DNA from: Planctomycetales bacterium
GTDB lineage: Bacteria > Planctomycetota > Phycisphaerae > SM23-33
Assembly: GCA_030592655.1 (NCBI GenBank)
Contig: JAUVIQ010000081.1
Span: 1-11,835 of the forward strand
DNA: 11,835 nucleotides
Direction: 5' to 3'
Numbering within the stretch: position 1 is the first letter of the stretch; each line of letters opens with the position of its first letter. The position numbers and the translations under genes are program-made. Shown piece by piece: positions 5,525 through 11,835 of the stretch. Under the pieces are notes generated by a model. That model was not told where the DNA came from and searched no databases. It saw only the letters and a program-made list of their open reading frames with translations.

Positions 5525-7333
5525 GTGAGCAAGCGTCGTCATGCGTTGAATCCAGCCAAGGTCCAGGCCGACATAGCGGCGCTGGAGAAACATCCGCCTC
5601 CGGAGATGTTCCAGCGTCGTCTGGACATTCGCCGCCGGCTTAGCGTGGCTTTGCTGTGCATATTGACCAGCGTGCTCCTGGCGGTGAGTTTTGCTCCGTT
5701 CGATAAATGGTATATCGCTTACGTGGCGCTGGTTCCGTTTGGGCTGGCGGTGGTGGCCGGGCACAAGGGCGGATGGGTAGTGCTCTGGTCCTGGCTGGGG
5801 GGAGTTCTCTTCTGGACGGTGGGGATTTACTGGCTTGGATGGATTACGCCGGCTGGCGGAATCGTGCTGGTGTTGTATTTTGGGTGCTATTGGATGGCGG
5901 CGGGGGTGCTGATTCGCCGAGCGTTTCGTCGCGGTTGGCCTGTATGGATAACGCTTCCGGTGGTGTGGGTGGCGTTGGAATATGCGATGGCCTATACGCT
6001 CTGGCCGATGCTTCCGGCGGATATGAGCGGGTTCCCGTGGATGTCGCTGGCAGAGAGTCAGTACAGACGTATTCACCTGATTCAGATTGCCGACGTTACC
6101 GGCGAATACGGCGTTTCATTCTTCGTAGCCATGGTCAACGGCGCGATTATCGACGCCCTTGCCCAGCCATTGTTTGTCAAAACTTCTCGCGGCGGTCGGC
6201 TGACGCGGCAGATAGGTATCGCGTTTGGCGTCAGCGTCGCATCGGCGGCGGCGCTGCTTGGCTATGGGACGTATCGTCTCAACCAGGACACGACCAGACT
6301 CGGATTGACTGTCGGCGTGGTGCAGGAGGCGTTTCCGGTTTCGCTTAACAGGAAGGGCGCATCGCGCCAGAAGATATTCGATGCGCATCTGGACGGTTCA
6401 CGCCCATTGGTGGGAACCGGGTGTAATCTTGTGGTCTGGCCGGAAAGCGCGCTGAGTTTCGGAAATATGGATCCGGCTTTCTGGCGGCGTCTGAACGCCG
6501 CGTCATTCGATCCTGAAGATGCTGAAATAATCCGTACCTATCAGCGGAATCTCCACTCGCTTGGTCGCGTTGTGTCGGATTCGGATTGCCCGCTTCTTGC
6601 CGGCGGGTCGATGCCGGCCAGTCGGGCGGGGAAGGATAACAGGAGGTGCAATTCGGCATTACTGTTTGACCGCGACGAGGCGGGCCGGCTTCGATTGAAG
6701 GGTCGTTACGACAAGATGCACCTGGTTCCGTTCAGCGAGTGCGTACCGTTCCGCAAGTCCTGGCCCTGGCTGCACGGGCAGATTCGGCGATTAGTCCCCC
6801 CGGCGATGCCGCAACTCGAACCGGGAAAAAAACCTGTCCGGTTCACTATTTCCGGCGAAGGAGGTAAAGAAATTCGCTTCGCTGTGCCGATTTGCTATGA
6901 AGGTTCCTTTGCTCGCGTTTGTCGGCGTATGGTGATGCGGGGGCGAAACAAGCGCGTGGATATACTGGTGAATATCTCCAACGACGGATGGTTTGTGTAT
7001 AATGCGCACGCGAGTTCGGAACTGGATCAGCATTTATCGCAATACGTCTTTCGTGCGATTGAGGGGCGCGTACCGGTGGTCCGTGCGGTCAACACCGGAA
7101 TCAGCGCCCACATCGACTCGGTTGGGCGTATCGGCGAAACGGTCCGCCGCAAAGGTAAGCGGAAAATGGTTGCAGGTAATATAGTTGCAAAAATGTTTGT
7201 AGATGACAGGATTACCCTATATAGTCTTATCGGTGATGTTTTCGCTCAGGCGATTTGTGTTGTCGTCGGGGCGGGGGTTTTGATAACATTTTTCCGGCCT
7301 CGAACCGGAAAAAAAGAGGGCTGGATAGCATGA
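5525..7333 (+). CDS. lnt: Apolipoprotein N-acyltransferase
   Basis: 602 residues. Lnt N-acylates the terminal cysteine of diacylated lipoproteins at the inner membrane, using a phospholipid acyl donor, the last step of lipoprotein maturation. There is an N-terminal set of about seven hydrophobic segments (from residue 40 to about 246), a periplasmic nitrilase-type domain, and one C-terminal helix at about 571-590. The expected catalytic triad is visible: Glu307 in VVWPESAL, Lys397 in RYDKMHLVPFSE and Cys457 in VPICYEGSF, with NISNDGWF after it. It is longer than E. coli Lnt (512), mainly from a basic N-terminal extension of about 38 residues and inserts in the nitrilase domain. Start: GGAG at 5513-5516 lies 8 nt before this GTG. 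A TTG at 5522 would add one residue. It overlaps the next lipoprotein gene by ATGA. Confidence 0.93.
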   Translation: MSKRRHALNPAKVQADIAALEKHPPPEMFQRRLDIRRRLSVALLCILTSVLLAVSFAPFDKWYIAYVALVPFGLAVVAGHKGGWVVLWSWLGGVLFWTVGIYWLGWITPAGGIVLVLYFGCYWMAAGVLIRRAFRRGWPVWITLPVVWVALEYAMAYTLWPMLPADMSGFPWMSLAESQYRRIHLIQIADVTGEYGVSFFVAMVNGAIIDALAQPLFVKTSRGGRLTRQIGIAFGVSVASAAALLGYGTYRLNQDTTRLGLTVGVVQEAFPVSLNRKGASRQKIFDAHLDGSRPLVGTGCNLVVWPESALSFGNMDPAFWRRLNAASFDPEDAEIIRTYQRNLHSLGRVVSDSDCPLLAGGSMPASRAGKDNRRCNSALLFDRDEAGRLRLKGRYDKMHLVPFSECVPFRKSWPWLHGQIRRLVPPAMPQLEPGKKPVRFTISGEGGKEIRFAVPICYEGSFARVCRRMVMRGRNKRVDILVNISNDGWFVYNAHASSELDQHLSQYVFRAIEGRVPVVRAVNTGISAHIDSVGRIGETVRRKGKRKMVAGNIVAKMFVDDRITLYSLIGDVFAQAICVVVGAGVLITFFRPRTGKKEGWIA

Positions 7334-8469
7334 CAAAAGGATTTGTGTATCGCGGTGTTGTATCCTGTGTGCTTGTGTCGGTAGTTGCGATTGGTTGCCG
7401 GAAGCAAGAGAGTCAGATTGATCCCGTTCGTACTTACGGCGACGCCCGGGTTACTCTGTACCAGGCCGCCGAAGACCCCGACCCCAGGGTCCGGTCCAAG
7501 GCGCTCGAGGCCTTGGCCGATACCGAGGGTCCCGCCGCCGGAGCGATAATGCTTCAGTCGCTGCAGGACGACTACGAGCCGGTTCGCTTCAATGCCGCCA
7601 TAGCAGTGGGGGATGTCCGATATGGACCGGCAAAACCGGAACTGCTGAAGATGATTAAGGACTCCGACGACCATCTGAAATTGAAGTGCGCGCTTATCTA
7701 CGCCCTCCACCGCCTGGGTGATGAGTCCTATACCGGGCAGTTGGGGTCGATGATTCAGCACAAGGATAAGTTCGTTCGCGCTACAGCGGCGATGGTGATG
7801 GGGAAAATGGGCGAACCGAGCGCGAAGAAACCGCTCAAAAATCTCCAAAGCACGGATTATGACCCGGTGGTCCAGTTGCAGGTGGTGGAAGCCCTGGCTC
7901 GGCTTGGCGAGGAACGCTCAATCGCGCTGCTGGAGGCATTTACAAAAAGCCAGTATATGGAAGACCGCATAATCGCCGTTCAGTCTCTTGGGCGATTAGC
8001 CAATGCCAGGTCGGCGTTTATACTTCGCGAGTTGATGAAGGACAAAAAACAGGAACCGACGGTGCGAGTAGCGGCAGCCGGTAGTCTGGCGAGACTCGGC
8101 GAACAGGTCAAAAGTTCTCTACCGTTAAAGGCGGCTACCGATCCGGAAGGCGTCATTCGTAAGTTCCGTGGTAAAGGGGCCCGCATACTTTCGAAGGAAA
8201 TCGCCGATCTGCGGGTTATCGCGATATTGTCGCTGGGGTATGTGCCCGAACCACTGGCCGCCGATACGCTCGCGCCGTTCCTGCGATCATCGCAAGGCTC
8301 AGTCCGCGTCGCTGCGGGTAAAACGCTCCTCCATCTGCTGCAAGCCTATAAACCATCCGCCGACCCTCTGTATCGACTTGAAAAAACGCCCAAACCGGAT
8401 AAAGATAAAGACAAAGACGATAATCGCCCAGTCAAACCTAAATTACATACCTCCGGCGGGAGAGATTAA
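7330..8469 (+). CDS. HEAT-repeat lipoprotein
   Basis: 379 residues. The N-terminus (MTKGFVYRGVVSCVLVSVVAIGC) is a lipoprotein signal peptide with a lipobox-like A-I-G-C, Cys23 being the likely lipidated residue. From about residue 40 to 345 there are successive helical repeats of PBS-lyase/HEAT type: DPDPRVRSKALEALAD, DDYEPVRFNAAIAVGD, HKDKFVRATAAMVMGKMGE, EPTVRVAAAGSLARLGE and QGSVRVAAGKTLLHLL. The fold is a protein-binding solenoid without catalytic signature. A Lys/Asp-rich low-complexity tail (KPDKDKDKDD, about residues 356-366) ends the chain. The ATG overlaps the lnt stop (ATGA), implying translational coupling. The product should itself be a substrate of Lnt. It probably scaffolds an envelope complex; partner unknown. 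Longer in-frame starts inside lnt would lose the signal peptide and are rejected. Confidence 0.88.
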   Translation: MTKGFVYRGVVSCVLVSVVAIGCRKQESQIDPVRTYGDARVTLYQAAEDPDPRVRSKALEALADTEGPAAGAIMLQSLQDDYEPVRFNAAIAVGDVRYGPAKPELLKMIKDSDDHLKLKCALIYALHRLGDESYTGQLGSMIQHKDKFVRATAAMVMGKMGEPSAKKPLKNLQSTDYDPVVQLQVVEALARLGEERSIALLEAFTKSQYMEDRIIAVQSLGRLANARSAFILRELMKDKKQEPTVRVAAAGSLARLGEQVKSSLPLKAATDPEGVIRKFRGKGARILSKEIADLRVIAILSLGYVPEPLAADTLAPFLRSSQGSVRVAAGKTLLHLLQAYKPSADPLYRLEKTPKPDKDKDKDDNRPVKPKLHTSGGRD

Positions 8470-8496
8470 GATAGTTAACGAAAAGGCAAAATTTTC

Positions 8497-8524
8497 TTGA
8501 CTGGGTTCAAATTGACCGTAGAAT
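8497..8524 (+). promoter_or_regulatory. Probable sigma70-type promoter of the coiled-coil/mreB region
   Basis: TTGACT (8497-8502) is followed after 16 nt by TAGAAT (8519-8524). Each hexamer matches the consensus at 5 of 6 positions. Transcription would begin near 8531, giving a leader of about 100 nt before the TTG start at 8632. This is the best promoter candidate in the window. Confidence 0.55.
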
Positions 8525-8532
8525 TACCCTCA

Positions 8533-8561
8533 CCCACGGTCCGGTGGGGTTTTACCGGGCC
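8533..8561 (+). promoter_or_regulatory. Leader with two mutually exclusive hairpins
   Basis: Hairpin A pairs CCCAC (8533-8537) with GTGGG (8544-8548) and is followed by GTTTT, terminator-like but with a short stem. Hairpin B pairs GGTCCGGT (8538-8545) with ACCGGGCC (8554-8561), 8 bp including one G-U pair, around a GGGGTTTT loop. The two share bases and cannot form together. They sit just after the predicted transcription start. Hairpin A could instead end the lnt operon. A regulatory role is an inference. Confidence 0.35.
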
Positions 8562-8631
8562 GATGAGCAATAACCATGCGTGATTGAGAAAAGATAAATC
8601 AAAGCCTCATCGTTTGTAAGGAGACTCCCCG

Positions 8632-9471
8632 TTGAGTACCCTGACTAAAGTTTGCGTAGTAGTGCTTGTGTTGCTTGTATTGTTCGCCGCCGGTCCCTTC
8701 ATCCAGCAGGCAGTTACCGGTCCTGACTGGAAACAGGCATGCCTGGACCAGAAGCGGAAAACCGAACTGGCCGAAGCGTCCGATAAAAAACACATGTTGG
8801 ATGCCCAGGTCTATCAGCGTCTCTTTGAGAACGTTCAGAGAAAGGCCGTCGGTAGCGAACAGAACTTCCACGAGACTATAAAGATCAAGGACGTCGAGAT
8901 CGCCCGTTTGACAAGTCAATTGGCCGTCCGTTCGGGCGAGTTCAAAAAACTGGCTGCATTTAACGAAAACTTCAGGCTCAATCTTGAAGAGCAGATTAAG
9001 ACGAATAGAAGCCTTCTGGCGAACCTGGAGAAGGAACGGGGCGAGAATATCACGCTCAAGAACCAGCTTCGGTCAGCGCAGCATACTATCCAGGAATTGC
9101 AGACCAACAGTGAGTTTGCAGAAAGGTCCGTCAGGTCTCTTCAGGAGCAACTCGTTCAGAAAAAAGCCGAGATTACCGAGCTTCGAGAACGGGTAGCCGC
9201 CGGCGGTACAACAATCTCTACAGTCAAACCGGTGGTGAAAGGGCCTAAGATCGACGCGTCGGTAACCGCCGTTGTTGACGATCTCGCAAGTCTGAATGTA
9301 GGTTCGGCTTCAGGCGTCAAAAAAGATATGGAATTTACTATCTACCGTGGCGAGAATTTCGTCGCTCACCTGCGGATCGCCGACGTGGGTGTGGATAACT
9401 CGACGGGCGTTATAACAGACAGGACGCGGGAACCCAAAGTAGGCGATAAAGCCTCTAACGACCTGAAGTGA
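8632..9471 (+). CDS. Membrane-anchored coiled-coil protein with C-terminal beta domain (MreC-like layout)
   Basis: 279 residues. The TTG start is well supported: AAGGAG lies exactly 8 nt upstream. Residues 6-20 form a membrane anchor (VCVVVLVLLVLFAAG). About 34-190 is a charged heptad-rich region predicted by eye as coiled coil. After a Gly/Thr/Pro linker, 205-279 looks like a small beta-rich domain (ASVTAVVDDLASLNVGSASG ... FTIYRGENFVAHLRIADV ... VGDKA). The LNxGSxxGVxxxM pattern followed by 'xVxxLxIxxV' is seen in many planctomycete proteins of unknown function and recalls the beta domains of MreC. The anchor, coiled coil, beta domain order and the position upstream of mreB suggest a cell-shape scaffold, but I cannot assign it as MreC. 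The 63-residue gene follows after 13 nt. Confidence 0.82.
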   Translation: MSTLTKVCVVVLVLLVLFAAGPFIQQAVTGPDWKQACLDQKRKTELAEASDKKHMLDAQVYQRLFENVQRKAVGSEQNFHETIKIKDVEIARLTSQLAVRSGEFKKLAAFNENFRLNLEEQIKTNRSLLANLEKERGENITLKNQLRSAQHTIQELQTNSEFAERSVRSLQEQLVQKKAEITELRERVAAGGTTISTVKPVVKGPKIDASVTAVVDDLASLNVGSASGVKKDMEFTIYRGENFVAHLRIADVGVDNSTGVITDRTREPKVGDKASNDLK

Positions 9472-9484
9472 AAGGATTTCGCCG

Positions 9485-9676
9485 ATGACCGCAATGACGT
9501 CCGGACAATCTTCGCTGGTAGAAACCAAACCTCAGCCGGATATCTACACCCTTCTGCTGATCGTCGCAATTATCTTCCTGGCCGTTACCGTCGGTATGGT
9601 GATGTACAACCTTATGACGACATACGGCTTGACGTTCGCTGAGATGTTCACCGGCAGGGAAATATCTCCAGTCTAG
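9485..9676 (+). CDS. Small single-pass membrane protein, function unknown
   Basis: 63 residues. The ATG is preceded by AAAGGA at 8 nt spacing and lies 13 nt after the coiled-coil gene's stop, so the two are surely co-transcribed. A polar, Ser/Thr-rich head is followed by one hydrophobic helix at about residues 20-41 (IYTLLLIVAIIFLAVTVGMV). A short tail follows, ending TFAEMFTGREISPV. No known family is recognised. The context, between a membrane-anchored coiled-coil protein and mreB, suggests a small partner in an envelope or cell-shape complex. That is inference only. Confidence 0.75.
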   Translation: MTAMTSGQSSLVETKPQPDIYTLLLIVAIIFLAVTVGMVMYNLMTTYGLTFAEMFTGREISPV

Positions 9677-9712
9677 TACTTCGTCAACTTTAAATTTGTC
9701 AGCATGATTCTG

Positions 9713-9795
9713 CGACACAGAGACGCAGAGATTCAGAGAATAAAAAAAGATCAATCTGTTTTTTTACACCTCTGTTCCTCTGTGTCTCTGTGTCG
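9713..9795. repeat. 83-bp imperfect inverted repeat of the ACAGAGAC type
   Basis: Position 9713 pairs with 9795 and so on inwards. There are 12 perfect base pairs (CGACACAGAGAC / GTCTCTGTGTCG), one G-U, five more pairs (CAGAG/CTCTG), a 3x3 internal loop, five pairs (CAGAG/CTCTG), a 4x4 internal loop, then A6 pairing with T6 plus a G-U near the apex. It fills most of the gap between the 63-residue gene and mreB. Palindromic runs of CACAGAGACACAGAG are, from memory, dispersed in many environmental bacterial genomes as REP- or MITE-like elements. It could also end or attenuate transcription between the two genes. Confidence 0.75.
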
Positions 9796-9865
9796 AATTA
9801 ACAACGCCTGGGTTTATTCACAGATTGAATTTTGACAGAATGCTAATTTCAGGTAAGCCTATACC

Positions 9866-10927
9866 ATGATTTTTGATTCCATTCTTGGTCTGTTCTCAAT
9901 GGACATGGGCATTGACCTCGGTACGTGCAACACGCTTGTGTGTGTGCAGGGACAGGGAGTCGTGCTTAATGAACCTTCAGTGGTAGCCGTCAAGCGGGGC
10001 ACCAACAAGGTTCTCCAGGGTGGTAACGCCGTGGGGGTCGTAGCCAAGGAGATGCTCGGAAAGACTCCCGGTTCAATCCGCGCCATCCGTCCGATGAAGG
10101 ACGGGGTAATCGCCGATTTCGACATTACCGAAGCAATGCTCGGGTATTTCATTCGTAAGGTTCATCGTCGAGGTTTTCTTTCCGCCCACCCTCGTGTTGT
10201 AATAGCGGTTCCTTCGGGTATCACTGCCGTTGAGAAGCGGGCGGTGCTTAACTCGGCTGAACGCGCCGGTGCACGTCGGGTGTATCTGGTTGACGAACCC
10301 ATGGCCGCGGCGATCGGCGCGGGCCTGCCGATTATGGAACCGACCGCCTCGATGATTGTCGATATTGGGGGCGGGACCACCGAAGTTGCGATTATTTCGC
10401 TTGCCGACATCAGCGTCTGCGAGTCGATTCGCGTCGCCGGCGACGATATGGACGAAGCCATCGCCGCACACATGAAACGCACCTATAACCTCATGATAGG
10501 CGAGCAAACCTCCGAAAAAATCAAGATTGGAATCGGCTCCGCCGCTCCGCAGAGCGACGACGATGAACTGACTATGGAGGTTCGCGGGCGAGATATGATC
10601 TCAGGCCTGCCGAGAAAAACGCTCGTCTCGGCTGAGGAGGTACGCGAAGCGCTTCGCGAACCTATCGGTTCGATTATCGACTGCGTAATGCGAACGCTGG
10701 AACGCGCCGAACCGGAACTTGCCGCAGACCTGGTCGATAACGGCATCGTTCTGTGCGGCGGGGCGGCGCTGTTACGCGGCATAGATACTGTCATCTCCAA
10801 CGCCACCGGGCTGGACGTACGAACTGCCGACGACCCGCTTACCGTTGTCGCCAGGGGAACTGCCGTATATCTGGAAAACATCGACCTGCTCAAAGAGACG
10901 ATGGAATCCGGCGAAGACCAAATCTGA
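9866..10927 (+). CDS. mreB: Rod shape-determining protein MreB (bacterial actin)
   Basis: 353 residues, the usual length. MreB polymerises with ATP into membrane-bound filaments that position cell-wall synthesis. Visible actin-fold motifs: phosphate-1 loop GIDLGTCNTLV at 15-25; NEPSVVAV at 35-42; IRPMKDGVIADF at 74-85; LVDEPMAAAIGAGLPI at 141-156; phosphate-2 loop MIVDIGGGTTEVAIISL at 163-179; AGDDMDEAI at 191-199; GRDMISGLP at 241-249; adenosine motif LCGGAALLRGID at 296-307. The N-terminus MIFDSILGLFS looks like the amphipathic membrane-binding helix of Gram-negative MreBs. Oddities: Cys21 where Ala is usual, and GDDMDEA where GDEMDEA is usual. The ATG at 9866 is supported by full N-terminal alignment, but the nearby AGG is about 12 nt away, so the ribosome site is weak. 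No strong promoter is obvious. Confidence 0.95.
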   Translation: MIFDSILGLFSMDMGIDLGTCNTLVCVQGQGVVLNEPSVVAVKRGTNKVLQGGNAVGVVAKEMLGKTPGSIRAIRPMKDGVIADFDITEAMLGYFIRKVHRRGFLSAHPRVVIAVPSGITAVEKRAVLNSAERAGARRVYLVDEPMAAAIGAGLPIMEPTASMIVDIGGGTTEVAIISLADISVCESIRVAGDDMDEAIAAHMKRTYNLMIGEQTSEKIKIGIGSAAPQSDDDELTMEVRGRDMISGLPRKTLVSAEEVREALREPIGSIIDCVMRTLERAEPELAADLVDNGIVLCGGAALLRGIDTVISNATGLDVRTADDPLTVVARGTAVYLENIDLLKETMESGEDQI

Positions 10928-10945
10928 TTTAGTAAATGGTGTCCC

Positions 10946-11835
10946 CTATTTGCGCAGATAATCGAGCAGTTCGCTCATGGATGCCTGGGCCAATGCGATA
11001 GTGGTGTCGGCGGCTCCGTAGTACAGGCGGATCGTATCGTTGATTCGGACCCATCCGCATGAAAAAACCACCTCGCCGACGTCTCCGACGCGTTCGTATG
11101 TTTCCTGTGGGCTGAAGACCCATTCATCGCTTCGGCGGATGACTTTCGTCGGGTCGTCGCGGTCCAGCAACGCGGCTCCGAGACGATAGATGCTTCCCGC
11201 AGCGGTCTGGCGGACGCCGTGATATAGGATAAGCCAACCGTCCGGGGTTTCCATCGGCGGGGGGGACAGCCCTATTTTATTCGCGTCCCACCACCCGCCG
11301 CATCTGGCGCGCATGAGTATTTGCGTATCGCCCCAGTGTTTCAGGTCCGGCGAGAACGATATCCACATATGGGCCGGTACGTGCTCGGAAATCATGCCAT
11401 AGGGACGGTGAATCATTGCCCATCGCCCGTCGAACTTCACCGGAAACAGTGCGGCGTCCTTATCTTCAGGCGGCATGATCGTTCCAAGCCGTTCGAATTG
11501 GCGGAAATCCCGCGTTTTTGCCAGAGATACCAGCGGGCCTGCTTCGCTGTAAGCGGTGTATGCGATGAGGTATTCGCCGGTTTCGGCTACGAAGGTGATT
11601 CGCGGGTCTTCGACGCCCCAGAGTTCTTCGGGGTAGCCTTCCGGGTCGGGGCCGAAGGTCTCTTCGGGGTCGATTTTCCAGTTTGAGACGCCGTCGTCGC
11701 TCCTTGCGACGGATAAGTGGCTGATCCCGCGCCGGTCCTCGACGCGGACCAGGAGCAGCGTCTGCCCGTTCAACTGCACAGCCGCTGCGTTGAAGACGGA
11801 ATTGGCCCGGTAAGGCCAATCATCGACCGTCAAAA
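10946..11835 (-). CDS. GH130-family glycoside phosphorylase/hydrolase, 5' end missing
   Basis: About 296 residues are visible, and the N-terminus lies beyond the right edge. The family includes beta-mannoside phosphorylases and some hydrolases with a five-bladed propeller fold. Visible motifs: TVDDWPYRANSVFNAAAVQL; LLLVRVEDRRG; VEDPRITF, whose Asp fits the conserved acid of the family; SLAKTRDFRQFE; KDAALFPVKFDGRWAMIHRP; WWDANKIGLSPPP; GWLILYHGV; YRLGAALLDRDDPTKVI; GDVGEVVFSCGW; IRLYYGAADTTIALA. A TTG near the edge could be read as a start, but the family normally has about 20 more residues before DDWPY, so the gene is treated as truncated by the window. It ends 18 nt from the mreB stop in convergent orientation, with no clear terminator between. 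Exact substrate and phosphorylase versus hydrolase activity cannot be told. Confidence 0.88.
   Translation of the reverse strand, partial: LTVDDWPYRANSVFNAAAVQLNGQTLLLVRVEDRRGISHLSVARSDDGVSNWKIDPEETFGPDPEGYPEELWGVEDPRITFVAETGEYLIAYTAYSEAGPLVSLAKTRDFRQFERLGTIMPPEDKDAALFPVKFDGRWAMIHRPYGMISEHVPAHMWISFSPDLKHWGDTQILMRARCGGWWDANKIGLSPPPMETPDGWLILYHGVRQTAAGSIYRLGAALLDRDDPTKVIRRSDEWVFSPQETYERVGDVGEVVFSCGWVRINDTIRLYYGAADTTIALAQASMSELLDYLRK

Noticed and set aside
5402..6076. 224-residue minus-strand open frame
   Set aside because: Antisense to lnt and crosses the terminator hairpin; the His/Arg/Pro-rich translation is typical of a shadow frame.
7255..7329. Upstream start for the HEAT lipoprotein within lnt
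   Set aside because: Would bury the lipoprotein signal peptide inside the chain; the ATG at 7330 with the ATGA overlap is better.
9825..9865. mreB promoter using TTGACA at 9832 with TATACC at 9860
   Set aside because: No good -10 hexamer lies at 16-18 nt; TATACC is too far from TTGACA (22 nt) and directly abuts the start codon.
1..11835. CRISPR array, tRNA, rRNA or riboswitch
   Set aside because: No regularly spaced repeats, cloverleaf, rRNA-like stretch or known riboswitch core was recognised on reading both strands.

Overview
The window looks like a chromosomal segment from a Planctomycetota-type bacterium, most plausibly Phycisphaerae or Sedimentisphaerales-like. This is an inference from protein content: a secreted protein ending in the 'DDDNWRVREKA ... 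SLEVRLRI' HEAT-like unit common in planctomycetes, a HEAT-repeat lipoprotein, a GH130 enzyme, a carbamoyltransferase/SxtJ/DUF5989 cassette, and frequent GTG and TTG starts. No rRNA, tRNA or marker gene fixes the taxonomy. No CRISPR array, tRNA, rRNA or intact mobile element was recognised.

Layout. (1) Positions 1-2745, minus strand: a tight operon of a NodU/CmcH-type O-carbamoyltransferase, an SxtJ-like membrane protein, a DUF5989-like single-pass protein, and a membrane protein cut by the left edge. It probably carbamoylates a surface or exported glycan or metabolite. The substrate is unknown, and this is the least understood system here. (2) Positions 2746-3180: a gene-poor stretch with a G-rich ATTAAGGG-type microrepeat (a G-quadruplex candidate) and what looks like the C-terminal scrap of a REP-associated (Y1) transposase. 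(3) Positions 3181-5379: a large secreted protein, propeller-like with a C-terminal HEAT-like unit, followed by a terminator hairpin. (4) Positions 5525-8469: apolipoprotein N-acyltransferase (lnt) coupled by an ATGA overlap to a HEAT-repeat lipoprotein, so the enzyme is encoded next to a likely substrate. (5) Positions 8497-10927: a promoter and structured leader, a TM-coiled-coil-beta-domain protein with the outline of MreC, a 63-residue single-pass protein, an 83-bp imperfect inverted repeat, and mreB. This looks like a cell-shape or envelope module. (6) Positions 10946-11835, minus strand: a GH130-family glycoside phosphorylase/hydrolase, convergent with mreB and cut by the right edge.

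Together the segment is dominated by cell-envelope functions: surface carbamoylation, lipoprotein maturation, secreted and lipid-anchored proteins, and the actin-like cytoskeleton. Family names rest on motifs read by eye. No database search was run.
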